64,000 nt of DNA, taken from positions 1,860,001-1,924,000 of the forward strand of contig NZ_CP011114.1 in NCBI RefSeq assembly GCF_000993825.1. The letters run 5' to 3'. Made by a program: the position numbers and the translations under genes. Positions within the stretch are counted from its first letter, which is position 1; every line of letters begins with the position of its first letter. The notes below the pieces were generated by a model. The model did not search any database. It was not told the origin of the DNA and saw only the letters and a list, made by a program, of their open reading frames with translations. Shown piece after piece: positions 27,333 through 35,250 of this stretch. The DNA is from Paenibacillus durus ATCC 35681. Lineage in GTDB: Bacteria > Bacillota > Bacilli > Paenibacillales > Paenibacillaceae.

Positions 27333-28112
27333 ATGATGCCGTCTTACTTTGTTGCGCACGGAGCGCCGTCGCTTGTGATTGAAGATCATGAGTATACCTC
27401 TTTCCTGAAAAATATGGCCGCTACGCTTCCGTACAAGCCGAAGGCCATTGTCATCTTTTCCGCCCACTGGGAGCATAACGTCCAGCAGGTCAGTGCGGTT
27501 AACACCCACGGCACCATCTACGATTTCTCCGGGTTTCCGGAGGAAATGTACCGGATGACGTACCCGGCTTCCGGGGACGCTTCGCTTAGCGAGCAGGTAT
27601 TGTTGCTGCTGAAAGAGGCAGGGATTCCAGCCGTGCCGGACACAAGCCGGGGGCTCGATCACGGGTCCTGGGCGGTGCTTAAGCTGATCTATCCGGATGC
27701 GGACATTCCCGTCGTGGCGCTGTCGGTGAATCGGTATCTGGACAATGCGAAGCAGTATGAAATTGGAAAAGCGCTGGCGAAGCTGCGGGAGCAGGACGTT
27801 CTCATCATCGGCAGCGGCGGAATCGTCCACAATCTGCGGCAGATCAAATGGGGCGCTGGAGCCGAATCCGTAGATGCATGGGCGCTTGAGTTCGATACCT
27901 GGATAGAGAAGCGTCTGGAGGACTGGAATGTGGAAGAATTATTCCGTTACCGGGAGCTTGCGCCATACGCAGAACAGGCTGTGCCGACAAATGAGCATTT
28001 CATTCCGCTGCTGCTGGCGATGGGAAGCGGGGATGCGGTCCGGCAAGCGGAGCTTCTTCACCGAAGCTACCAGTGGGGGAGCCTGAGCCTGACGGCTTGG
28101 CGGTTCAACTAA
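27333..28112 (+). CDS. Class III extradiol dioxygenase (LigB/DODA family)
   Basis: A 259-residue protein of the 4,5-DOPA dioxygenase (YgiD-like) group of iron-dependent extradiol ring-cleavage enzymes. Probable iron ligands are the His in VAHGAPSL (about residue 9), the His in FSAHWEH (about 46) and His in GGIVHNL (about 170); LDHGSWAVLKLIYP is a conserved segment. It would open catechol-type rings in the cytoplasm. With DoxX upstream the pair resembles Bacillus catDE in layout, though that dioxygenase belongs to another class. Start is one of two adjacent ATGs. Confidence 0.88.
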   Translation: MMPSYFVAHGAPSLVIEDHEYTSFLKNMAATLPYKPKAIVIFSAHWEHNVQQVSAVNTHGTIYDFSGFPEEMYRMTYPASGDASLSEQVLLLLKEAGIPAVPDTSRGLDHGSWAVLKLIYPDADIPVVALSVNRYLDNAKQYEIGKALAKLREQDVLIIGSGGIVHNLRQIKWGAGAESVDAWALEFDTWIEKRLEDWNVEELFRYRELAPYAEQAVPTNEHFIPLLLAMGSGDAVRQAELLHRSYQWGSLSLTAWRFN

Positions 28113-28179
28113 AGCGGGGAAGGAGGACAGAGGCCGTCTCGCCTTCCGCCCAGCGATAGCCTTCACCCAAAAAATAAAC

Positions 28180-28228
28180 TTGAAAAACTAATGTCATTAG
28201 TTTATATTTAAACTAACGATATTAGTTT
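28180..28228 (+). promoter_or_regulatory. Promoter overlapped by two palindromic operators
   Basis: TTGAAA (28180-28185) and TATATT (28203-28208) are 17 bases apart. The spacer is filled by the perfect palindrome AAACTAAT-GTC-ATTAGTTT (28185-28203), and a second copy with one mismatch (28210-28228) covers the start of transcription. This is a textbook arrangement for a repressed promoter; a MarR-type repressor is plausible, not proven. It would control the DUF2568 gene. Confidence 0.7.
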
Positions 28229-28270
28229 TTTGTTTTTTGCGGGGAATTTGCATGAATAAGAGGGCAGGAG

Positions 28271-28624
28271 ATGAATGAGATCATGATTGAGATGCTGAAG
28301 ATGTTCAACCTCGGGCTTCGCTTTATGCTGGAACTGATTGTCTTGACTGTTTACGGGTTCTGGGGTTACCGGATCGGGTGGGGGGCATGGAGCCGATGGG
28401 TTCTTTCCATCGGTCTGCCGCTGGCTGCGGCTGTTCTCTGGGGAATGCTGGGCGCTCCCAAGGCGGATTTTGCTTTGCCGGTCCCGCTGCATTCATTGCT
28501 GGAACTTCTGATGTTCGGTCTGCCGGTCGTTCTGCTGCTGCGAATGAACCACACTGCACTCGCAGTGTTATACGGAGCAGTGGTCCTCGCCAATAAGCTG
28601 CTGATGATATTTTGGAACCAGTGA
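28271..28624 (+). CDS. YrdB/DUF2568 family small membrane protein
   Basis: A 117-residue protein with four hydrophobic helices; FMLELIVLTVYGFWGYRIG and AAAVLWGMLGAPKA are characteristic of the DUF2568 (YrdB) family. Function of the family is unknown. The GGAG box directly abuts the first ATG; the ATG at 28283 is an alternative start. The gene is alone and its promoter is overlapped by two palindromic operators, so it is probably tightly repressed. Confidence 0.82.
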   Translation: MNEIMIEMLKMFNLGLRFMLELIVLTVYGFWGYRIGWGAWSRWVLSIGLPLAAAVLWGMLGAPKADFALPVPLHSLLELLMFGLPVVLLLRMNHTALAVLYGAVVLANKLLMIFWNQ

Positions 28625-28705
28625 AGGTTGACAGTGGAAATTCGGCATTGATGTCCGTGACTCAGGCGCTCATCTTCATACCGGCCAGCTGCTCCAACAA
28701 AGTTA

Positions 28706-28744
28706 TCGAAAAAAACCCATCCTCCATTTGCAGAAGGATGGGTT
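28706..28744 (-). terminator. Terminator of the iron alcohol dehydrogenase gene
   Basis: AGGATGGGTT and AACCCATCCT form a perfect 10-bp stem. On the minus strand it is followed by a run of T, placing it 54 bases after the dehydrogenase stop. Confidence 0.8.
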
Positions 28745-28797
28745 CGTCCATATATAGTAGAGAGGAGGACGAGCGGGATTAAGTACTGCTTACATCG

Positions 28798-29952
28798 TTA
28801 CATGGCGTGTTCGAAAATTTCCATGATTTCATCTTGCGAGCCTTGGACCGGATTGGTCACGCCGCATGCATCCTTCAGCGCGTTTGCCGCAAGCACCGGG
28901 AAGTCTTCCCGCTTCACGCCCAGCGCCGACAGCCCGGACGGGATGCCGACACGCTCCGCCATCACCTCAATGGCCTCTAGCGCAAGCGCCGCACCTTTTT
29001 CCGCAGCGACGCCCTCGACATTCCGGCCGAGCGCCTGCGCCACATCCTTCAGCCGCGCTGCGGCTTTGGCCGAATTATACCGCTCCACATGCGGCAGCAG
29101 AATGGCGTTACAGACCCCGTGCGGCAAATTGTAGAAGCCTCCGAGCTGATGCGCCATCGCGTGGACATAGCCAAGGCCCGCGTTGTTGAACGCCATGCCG
29201 GCTAGGAATTCGGCATACGCCATCTGCTCGCGCGCTTCCTTGTCCGATCCGTCATCTACGGCCCGGACAAGATAATCCCGGATAAGATTAATCGCCTTAA
29301 GAGCGCAGGCATCGGTAATCGGCGTCGCGTTGATTGAGACGTACGCTTCGATCGCATGCGTCAGCGCATCCATGCCCGTGGCGGCGGTCAGGGATTTCGG
29401 CATTGCCATCATCAGGTCGGGATCGTTGACCGCGATCAGCGGCGTCGTATGCTTGTCAACTATCGCCATCTTGATATGGCGTACCTCATCAGTGATGATA
29501 CAGAACATCGTCATCTCACTGGCCGTTCCGGCCGTCGTGTTAATGGCGATGAGCGGAGCGGCGGGCTGTGCGGACTTGTCTACGCCCTCGTAATCTCCGA
29601 TTTCTCCGCCGTTTCCGGCTAGCAGCGCGATTCCTTTGGCACAGTCATGCGGCGAACCGCCTCCGAGCGAGACGACGCAGTCACACGAAGAATCCTTGTA
29701 GAGCTGCAGACCCTCGCGCACGTTCGTCACCGTGGGATTCGGCTGCGTTCCGCTGTATACAGCGGAGCCGATTCCGTTTTGATTCAGCATATCCGTGACT
29801 TTGGCGGCAATTCCGATGTCCACGAGCGGCTTGTCGGTAACGACAAGCGCTTTTTTGTAACCGAGCTTACTGATTTCTTCACCAGCGTCCGAGAGCGCTC
29901 CAGATCCCATCAGACTCATTCCCGGCATCATAAATTTTGCTTTACCTGACAT
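28798..29952 (-). CDS. Iron-containing alcohol dehydrogenase (group III)
   Basis: A 384-residue enzyme of the iron-dependent ADH family. The NAD-binding [15 protein letters not shown] lies at about residues 95-109, and iron-ligand segments are [14 protein letters not shown] (about 193-206), AMAHQLGG and [12 protein letters not shown] (about 262-285). It oxidises or forms alcohols such as ethanol, 1,3-propanediol or lactaldehyde; the substrate cannot be set. Start ATG has a GAGGTG box. It is divergent from an AraC regulator that may control it. Confidence 0.93.
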   Translation of the reverse strand: MSGKAKFMMPGMSLMGSGALSDAGEEISKLGYKKALVVTDKPLVDIGIAAKVTDMLNQNGIGSAVYSGTQPNPTVTNVREGLQLYKDSSCDCVVSLGGGSPHDCAKGIALLAGNGGEIGDYEGVDKSAQPAAPLIAINTTAGTASEMTMFCIITDEVRHIKMAIVDKHTTPLIAVNDPDLMMAMPKSLTAATGMDALTHAIEAYVSINATPITDACALKAINLIRDYLVRAVDDGSDKEAREQMAYAEFLAGMAFNNAGLGYVHAMAHQLGGFYNLPHGVCNAILLPHVERYNSAKAAARLKDVAQALGRNVEGVAAEKGAALALEAIEVMAERVGIPSGLSALGVKREDFPVLAANALKDACGVTNPVQGSQDEIMEIFEHAM

Positions 29953-30079
29953 TTCGGCACCTCGCTATTTGTTGGTTGGAAAATAATGTGATATCCTTGC
30001 TTTAATATTAAAATAAGGCTTTAAACATCAAAAAACTAACCGTAACTGCGGTAAAATACACGAAACTTCTGGAGGACGC

Positions 30080-30955
30080 ATGGAAAAGCTTTTAAAGAAC
30101 TTTAGCCGGTACGATGAACTGCACTACGGGTTTCAAACCGATTTGATCCGGATTTTATATTATGATCTGCCTGAGCATTACTACGAGCAGTACTCTTCTT
30201 ATGAATACTCCAAGCTGTGTACGATTTTGGATGGGGAGAAGAAAGTGCGGATTAATAAAACGGAGAGCTTTCATTATAGGTCTGATGAAATGATTCTGCT
30301 TCCGCCGCACTCCTCAGTCGAAATGTCGATAGAGCGCCAGACGAAAGCGCTTGTATTCGAGCTGGGCGATGAACTGATTGAGCGCCTTGAACCAGTGGTA
30401 GGCGAAGAATTCGGACTTGCGGAGAAAGCGACGGTCGGGGATGTTGTACGGTGCGGATTGAAGAGCGATGAGATGGACCCTGTCGTAAAGGCAATCAGCC
30501 GGATGAAGACCTACATGGCTTACCCGGGAGACAGCAAAATCTTTCTGGTCGACCTTGCGGCGCAGGAACTGGCATATCATCTGCTGCGCATCCGGGCCTT
30601 CCGGCTGAGCCTGCATAACGAGAGCAAACATCCTGTGTTCCGCGCCATCCGCGACATTCACTCACAATTGTTAACGCTTGCATCTGTGAAAGAGCTGGCA
30701 GGCAGCTATAATATATCGCACACTCATTTCACCCATCTGTTCAAAAGGATAACAGGTCTCGCCCCGCTCGAATACATCACCCGCGAAAAAATGAAACTCG
30801 CCAGTAAGCTGCTTCAGGAGCGCACGGTTACGGAGACGGCAATGCATCTGAATTACGACAACATTTCACACTTCATTGCTTTGTTTAAAAAACAGTTTGG
30901 CGTGACGCCTAAGCAGTATCAGCTCAGCCGCACGCCGCAGGATAGCCGCATTTAA
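30080..30955 (+). CDS. AraC family transcriptional regulator
   Basis: A 291-residue regulator with an N-terminal cupin-like ligand domain (about 1-165) and a C-terminal double helix-turn-helix (about 185-285): VKELAGSYNISHTHFTHLFK and TVTETAMHLNYDNISHFIALFKKQFGVTPKQY (shown in part). Start ATG with GGAGGACGC upstream. It is divergent from the iron alcohol dehydrogenase across a 127-base gap, so it probably regulates that gene in response to its substrate; this is inference from position. Confidence 0.9.
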   Translation: MEKLLKNFSRYDELHYGFQTDLIRILYYDLPEHYYEQYSSYEYSKLCTILDGEKKVRINKTESFHYRSDEMILLPPHSSVEMSIERQTKALVFELGDELIERLEPVVGEEFGLAEKATVGDVVRCGLKSDEMDPVVKAISRMKTYMAYPGDSKIFLVDLAAQELAYHLLRIRAFRLSLHNESKHPVFRAIRDIHSQLLTLASVKELAGSYNISHTHFTHLFKRITGLAPLEYITREKMKLASKLLQERTVTETAMHLNYDNISHFIALFKKQFGVTPKQYQLSRTPQDSRI

Positions 30956-31022
30956 TGCATCAAGTATGTGCCGCGTATCCGAGAGCGATTACCGGAGATT
31001 CGCCGTCAAGGAGGTGAGGGAA

Positions 31023-31130
31023 ATGAACCAAATTATCGACTTCGTACTCATTTATGCTCCATGCAAAGTCTGCGGTATAAACAAAGCGAAGCTTGCATGG
31101 AGCGGTTATTGTTCGCTTGCAGGATCGTGA
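31023..31130 (+). CDS. Possible 35-residue ORF with CxxC, strong ribosome site
   Basis: The ATG at 31023 is preceded by AAGGAGGTGAGGGAA, an almost perfect ribosome binding site. The product (35 residues) has APCKVCG and a third Cys near the end, like a broken or minimal zinc-binding knuckle. An 11-bp perfect inverted repeat (GCTCCATGCAA at 31056-31066, TTGCATGGAGC at 31093-31103) lies within the frame. It may be a leader for the following CD3324-type gene or a small protein. I do not recognise it. Confidence 0.4.
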   Translation: MNQIIDFVLIYAPCKVCGINKAKLAWSGYCSLAGS

Positions 31131-31194
31131 CAGCGGTTTATACCCGCCGGCTTTGCCCTTAAAATATCAATTTATTTTAAGGAGCGGGAGCCGC

Positions 31195-31461
31195 ATGAAA
31201 TATTTGAAGGCCGATGAAATTCTTCCGAAGGAACTGCTGAAAGAGATTCAGCGGTATGTGGAGGGAGGCATTCTCTATATCCCCAAGTGCCATGGACCGA
31301 GGAAAAAATGGGGAGAAAACTCGGGAGGGGCTGCTTACTATCGGGCACGCAACGAGGAGATTCGCGACCGTTTTCATCACGGGATATCCATTACCCGATT
31401 GTCAGAGCTGTATGGGCTGTCCCTGGAAACGATCAGAAAAATTGTTTACGCCAAAAATTAA
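31195..31461 (+). CDS. CD3324 family small protein (HTH-like)
   Basis: An 88-residue protein resembling the CD3324 family of small Firmicute proteins with a C-terminal helix-turn-helix (SITRLSELYGLSLETIRKIVY, given in part) similar to Mor-type activators. KYLKADEILPKELLKEIQ and YIPK are typical N-terminal segments. ATG 31195 follows AAGGAGCGGGAG; an AT-rich hairpin (31157-31182) includes the first bases of that box and could limit translation. Role unknown, probably DNA binding. Confidence 0.75.
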   Translation: MKYLKADEILPKELLKEIQRYVEGGILYIPKCHGPRKKWGENSGGAAYYRARNEEIRDRFHHGISITRLSELYGLSLETIRKIVYAKN

Positions 31462-31593
31462 TTTCGGGCGAGCGGCGGAAAGCCGCTCTCTTTATTTTTC
31501 ATAAGGCAGGACAAGAACAATTATACCCATTGTCGGAATTTACGTCCGCTCAGGCTGGCGGTATGATGGGAACCAGAGAGGAGGGGAATTTGC

Positions 31594-32499
31594 ATGAAGA
31601 TTAAATACCGCGGCTACCAGCGGGGAGATATGATGAAGGTGCGCCGATTTCTGATGGACAGTTACTCCAATTTAAAACAGCCGAACAGCTGGTTGATCGA
31701 CCGTTGGGAGTTCGAGATTTTTTTCGGGGAAGCAAGGAAGGGACAGCTTGAGGACTGGGAACGGCAGGTTGGATTATGGGAGGATGAAAGCGGTAAACTT
31801 GCCGGTGTCGCTTGTATGGATGGCGATATGTATTTTCAACTGAATACTCTTCATCCTACAGAGAGCCTGATGAGCGGATTGCTGGATTTTTACGAGGAAC
31901 TGGCGGATAAAAATTATTCATATAACAACGTAATTCATTTGGTTATTCCGGAGTTTATGACAAGCCTGAAGGCGCTGGCCAAGAACAGGGGATATGTGCA
32001 GGCGGATGGAGGCGATACGGTCGTTTCGATTGAGCTGGATCGAGATTTTCCGGTGGAATTGCCGCCGGGCATCACTCTCCGTAACGGACAGAGGCTGAGC
32101 GACCGGGATAAAGCTGTCGGCCATATTATGGCCTTTAACTATCCGAATACGGAAGAGGCAAAATGGACACTTGAATATTATGGGGAGCTGCGGAAGGCGC
32201 CGGGCTACCGCCCCGAACTGGATTTGGCTGCGGTTAACGGACGGGGAGAGGTGGTGTCATTTTGCAACATATTTTGGGATGACCGGAACAGGATAGGTAT
32301 GCTTGAGCCTGTAGGCACTCATATCGATTACCGGCGGCTCGGACTGGGCCGGGCGGTCATCTATGAAGGCTTGAATCGGCTGAGAGCAATGGGAGCGGTC
32401 AAAGTATATACGGGTCCGACGCAGCCTTTCTATGAAGCAATCGGATTCAGAACGGAAGTGACGATGAAGCGCTGGTCCAAGAACAGTTCAGGAACTTAA
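31594..32499 (+). CDS. GNAT family N-acetyltransferase (two GNAT-like halves)
   Basis: A 301-residue protein. The C-terminal half has a clear GNAT core: EPVGTHIDYRRLGLGRAVIYEGL with the acetyl-CoA loop RRLGLG at about 246-251 and TGPTQPFYEAIGFR at the end. The N-terminal half (KIKYRGYQRGDMMKVRRFLM) looks like a second, degenerate GNAT fold. Start ATG has an AGAGGAGGGG box. The substrate is unknown. It is upstream of the nitrogenase-like operon but has its own unit. Confidence 0.85.
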   Translation: MKIKYRGYQRGDMMKVRRFLMDSYSNLKQPNSWLIDRWEFEIFFGEARKGQLEDWERQVGLWEDESGKLAGVACMDGDMYFQLNTLHPTESLMSGLLDFYEELADKNYSYNNVIHLVIPEFMTSLKALAKNRGYVQADGGDTVVSIELDRDFPVELPPGITLRNGQRLSDRDKAVGHIMAFNYPNTEEAKWTLEYYGELRKAPGYRPELDLAAVNGRGEVVSFCNIFWDDRNRIGMLEPVGTHIDYRRLGLGRAVIYEGLNRLRAMGAVKVYTGPTQPFYEAIGFRTEVTMKRWSKNSSGT

Positions 32500-32557
32500 T
32501 GGGAAGCATATTTGCATTTTTGAGAAACCGGAATTGAAAAAATTTGAAAAAAGTTCA

Positions 32558-32586
32558 TTGACAGCGCGGGAAATCTTCTCTATAAT
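32558..32586 (+). promoter_or_regulatory. Consensus sigma-A promoter of the nitrogenase-like operon leader
   Basis: TTGACA (32558-32563) and TATAAT (32581-32586) are both perfect consensus hexamers with a 17-base spacer. Transcription would start near 32593, giving a leader of over 300 bases before the cysteine synthase-like gene, interrupted by a terminator. Confidence 0.85.
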
Positions 32587-32650
32587 CCACATTATCCATT
32601 AATTCACATTGAAATAATATGATTTAGCAATTAGCTGACCGGACCCCCGG

Positions 32651-32698
32651 AAGCTGAGCCTCCTAATGTATTTGGAGCGCTTGGCTTCCTTTTTTTAT
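32651..32698 (+). terminator. Leader terminator upstream of the nitrogenase-like operon
   Basis: GGAAGC and GCTTCC close a stem whose inner part pairs GAGC/GCTT and CTCC/GGAG, followed by seven T. It lies between the consensus promoter and the first gene, so it would stop most transcripts. Either it is an attenuator or the genes use a second promoter near the Fnr-like site. Confidence 0.75.
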
Positions 32699-32707
32699 CC
32701 GCCGGAT

Positions 32708-32723
32708 TGTGATTATTATCACA
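32708..32723. promoter_or_regulatory. Fnr/Crp-type palindrome upstream of the nitrogenase-like operon
   Basis: TGTGATTATTATCACA fits TGTGA-N6-TCACA exactly, the site recognised by Bacillus Fnr and other Crp-family regulators. A TATACT at 32741-32746 could be the -10 of an activated promoter whose start (about 32753) would place the palindrome near -37.5. The 6-base spacing separates it from GlnR/TnrA boxes, which need 7. Confidence 0.6.
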
Positions 32724-32914
32724 TATATTGCTGCTTTATTTATACTCGTATGCCAACCAGTTCACTGGAGGCTTGATCTTGACCATTCATGGCGGGGACA
32801 AGTCTCTTTTTTAGATTAAAGAGGGATTCGGCAACTTCATCGAAAAGACTCCAATAGGAGTTTTTCTCATAACCTGCATCTTCTGCAGTTCAAATTGAAA
32901 TGGAGGAACAAGGT

Positions 32915-33871
32915 ATGACAAGAATCGCTAGTAAACTGACGGACCTTATTGGCAACACTCCGCTATTGGAGCTTAAGGCCTTCAACGAAGAGAAAAATCT
33001 GGGTGCGCCGGTAATAGCAAAGCTGGAATACTTCAATCCGGCAGGAAGCGTAAAGGACCGGATCGGTTATGCGATGATCAAGGATGCGGAGGATCAGGGC
33101 CTGATCGGTCCTGGGACTGTTCTAATAGAGCCTACAAGCGGTAATACCGGAATTGCGCTTGCTTTTGTAGCTGCGGCCCGCGGATACCGGCTGATCTTGA
33201 CGATGCCTGACACGATGAGCATAGAGCGCCGCAATCTGCTGAAGGCGCTGGGCGCTGAGCTGGTGCTGACTCCTGGCGCGGAGGGTATCAAGGGTTCTGT
33301 CCGCAAGGCGGAAGCGCTGGCGGCGGTTACCCCGAATTCGTTCATTCTGCAGCAGTTCAACAATTCGGCCAATCCTAAAATCCACCGTCAGACAACCGCC
33401 GAGGAAATCTGGCGGGATACAGACGGGAAAGTAGATATCTTCGTCAGCGGCGTCGGAACCGGGGGAACGATAACCGGAGTTGGAGAAGTTCTGAAAGAAC
33501 GGAACCCGGATGTGCAGATTGTGGCTGTGGAGCCGTTTGATTCTCCAGTTCTTTCGGGCGGAAATCCCGGTCCGCATAAAATCCAGGGTCTTGGCGCCGG
33601 ATTCGTTCCGCTCATTCTGAACCGGGAAATCATCGACGAGGTGTACAAGGTACGGAACGAAGAAGCACTGGAAACGGCGCGGGAATTGGCGAGCACGGAA
33701 GGGCTGCTGGTTGGCATCTCCTCGGGCGCAGCCGTCTTTGCAGCCTCTCAGCTGGCTAAACGAAAAGAGAATAGAGGCAAAAATATTGTCGTGCTGCTGC
33801 CGGATACCGGCGAACGCTACTTATCCACCGTATTGTTTCAGGAACCGGCGCAAACAGGAGGTTTATCATGA
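32915..33871 (+). CDS. cysK: Cysteine synthase (O-acetylserine sulfhydrylase)-like, first gene of nitrogenase-like operon
   Basis: A 318-residue PLP enzyme of the cysteine synthase family. The PLP lysine is in [11 protein letters not shown] (about residue 47), the substrate loop is [12 protein letters not shown], the PLP phosphate loop [10 protein letters not shown], and SSGAAV lies near residue 270. It joins sulfide to O-acetylserine or a related acceptor. The ATG at 32915 is chosen because GGAGGA is 7 bases upstream; an earlier in-frame ATG at 32900 overlaps that box. Its stop overlaps the NifK-like start (ATGA), so sulfide handling is coupled to the nitrogenase-like subunits. That suggests it captures sulfide released by them. 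Confidence 0.9.
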   Translation: MTRIASKLTDLIGNTPLLELKAFNEEKNLGAPVIAKLEYFNPAGSVKDRIGYAMIKDAEDQGLIGPGTVLIEPTSGNTGIALAFVAAARGYRLILTMPDTMSIERRNLLKALGAELVLTPGAEGIKGSVRKAEALAAVTPNSFILQQFNNSANPKIHRQTTAEEIWRDTDGKVDIFVSGVGTGGTITGVGEVLKERNPDVQIVAVEPFDSPVLSGGNPGPHKIQGLGAGFVPLILNREIIDEVYKVRNEEALETARELASTEGLLVGISSGAAVFAASQLAKRKENRGKNIVVLLPDTGERYLSTVLFQEPAQTGGLS

Positions 33872-35208
33872 GCAAAGTAATTGAAAGACCGCGTTATGTA
33901 TGCGCCCTTGGCGGTGCGATCGGCACTATCCAGTCCCTGCCCCGGGCGATTCCGATTCTTCATTCTTCCTCGGGCTGCGGCGGGAATCTGGCGGGCGCCC
34001 TAAGCGGAGCTTCCGGGTATAACGGCGGCAATTATTGCGGCGGGCAGGCGCTCCCAAGCTCGAACGTATCCGAGCGGGACATTGTGTTCGGCGGCGAAGG
34101 ACGGCTGTACGAACAAATCGAGAATACCCTGAAGGTAATGGACGGGGATCTGTATTTTGTAGTCACGGGCTGCATGGTTGAAATGATCGGCGACAATGTT
34201 CATGCGGTAACCAAACGCTTCAAGGGCGGAGAATTACCGGTACTGGCGGCGGAAACGGTCAGCTTCAAAGGAAACTCCTATTACGGTTATGAGCTGGTTC
34301 TTGAGACTTTATTCCGCGATTTTGTCGAAAAGACTGAGGAAAAAGACGCCAAGACGGTCAACTTGTGGGGCGTTGTTCCGATGCAGGACGTGTTCTGGAA
34401 AGGCAATCTCGGTGTGCTGAAAAATTTGCTTAAGAAGCTGGGCTTCGAGGCCAATACGTTCTTCGGCCAAGGCGAGACTTTGGACAACCTGAAAAATGCC
34501 GCCAAAGCAAGCCTCAACATCGTGGTGTCGGACGCATACGGGATCGAAGCGGCCAAAGTATTCGAAGAAGTACACGGTGTTCCCTATCTGACGGTTCAAT
34601 TGCCGGTTGGCGATCACGGCACTTCGCGTTTCCTTCGTACAGTGGGCAAGGCTCTCGGCGTCGATGACATTAAGATCGAGAGATTGATCCAGGAAGAAAG
34701 AAAGGCGTACTATCCTTACCTGGAACGTCTGGCCGATGTGTACAATGACCTCGATTTCCAGCGTTATGCCACCGTGGTTGGCGATCCTAATTACACGCAG
34801 GCGCTGACGCGGTTTCTTGCCGACGATCTGGGCTGGCTGCCGGAACTGGTTGTTATTACCGACATATTGGCGGAGGAACAGAAGGAACGGGTTCTTGCCA
34901 CGTTCAGCGATTATGAATCCGGGCTGCGCCCGGAAATTGTATTCGATGAGGATGCCTCAAGTGTCGGCGGATACATCAACCGTCACTGGCCGCAGAACCA
35001 GGGGCAGAAATATTATAAAGGGTTTGCGCCCGGCGTTATTCTGGGAAGCGTCATGGAACGCGATACGGCGGAGCAATTCAAAGTACCGCTTCTGCCGGTC
35101 ACGTATCCCATCTCCAACCGTGTAGTGCTGAACCGGGCCTACGCCGGATATACGGGCGGGCTTACTCTAGCCGAGGATGTGCTGAGTCTGGTTGTCGCTC
35201 ATCGTTAA
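33868..35208 (+). CDS. Nitrogenase component 1-like subunit, NifK/NifN type
   Basis: A 446-residue member of the oxidoreductase/nitrogenase component 1 family. Cysteines at positions 12 (VCALGG), 37 (SSGCGGN) and 102 ([12 protein letters not shown]) match the three P-cluster ligands of NifK (Cys70, Cys95, Cys153), with an extra Cys57 in NYCGG. The spacing of the N-terminal part is that of NifK/NifN, but the protein is shorter and lacks the long NifK N-terminus. It should pair with the NifD-like protein encoded next and take electrons from the NifH-like ATPase. The gene overlaps cysK by four bases. Not a classical nitrogenase subunit. Confidence 0.88.
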   Translation: MSKVIERPRYVCALGGAIGTIQSLPRAIPILHSSSGCGGNLAGALSGASGYNGGNYCGGQALPSSNVSERDIVFGGEGRLYEQIENTLKVMDGDLYFVVTGCMVEMIGDNVHAVTKRFKGGELPVLAAETVSFKGNSYYGYELVLETLFRDFVEKTEEKDAKTVNLWGVVPMQDVFWKGNLGVLKNLLKKLGFEANTFFGQGETLDNLKNAAKASLNIVVSDAYGIEAAKVFEEVHGVPYLTVQLPVGDHGTSRFLRTVGKALGVDDIKIERLIQEERKAYYPYLERLADVYNDLDFQRYATVVGDPNYTQALTRFLADDLGWLPELVVITDILAEEQKERVLATFSDYESGLRPEIVFDEDASSVGGYINRHWPQNQGQKYYKGFAPGVILGSVMERDTAEQFKVPLLPVTYPISNRVVLNRAYAGYTGGLTLAEDVLSLVVAHR

Positions 35209-35250
35209 AAGGTATCTTTTTTACATCATACATTTAGGAGGTTTGCGAAA

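Noticed and set aside
32708..32723. GlnR/TnrA box before the nitrogenase-like operon
   Set aside because: The half-sites are separated by 6 bases, not 7, which fits the Fnr/Crp pattern and not the GlnR/TnrA pattern.
32640..32914. SAM (S-box) riboswitch or T-box leader before cysK
   Set aside because: I looked for the conserved S-box core and the T-box GGGTGG-type sequence and found neither; only a plain terminator hairpin is evident.
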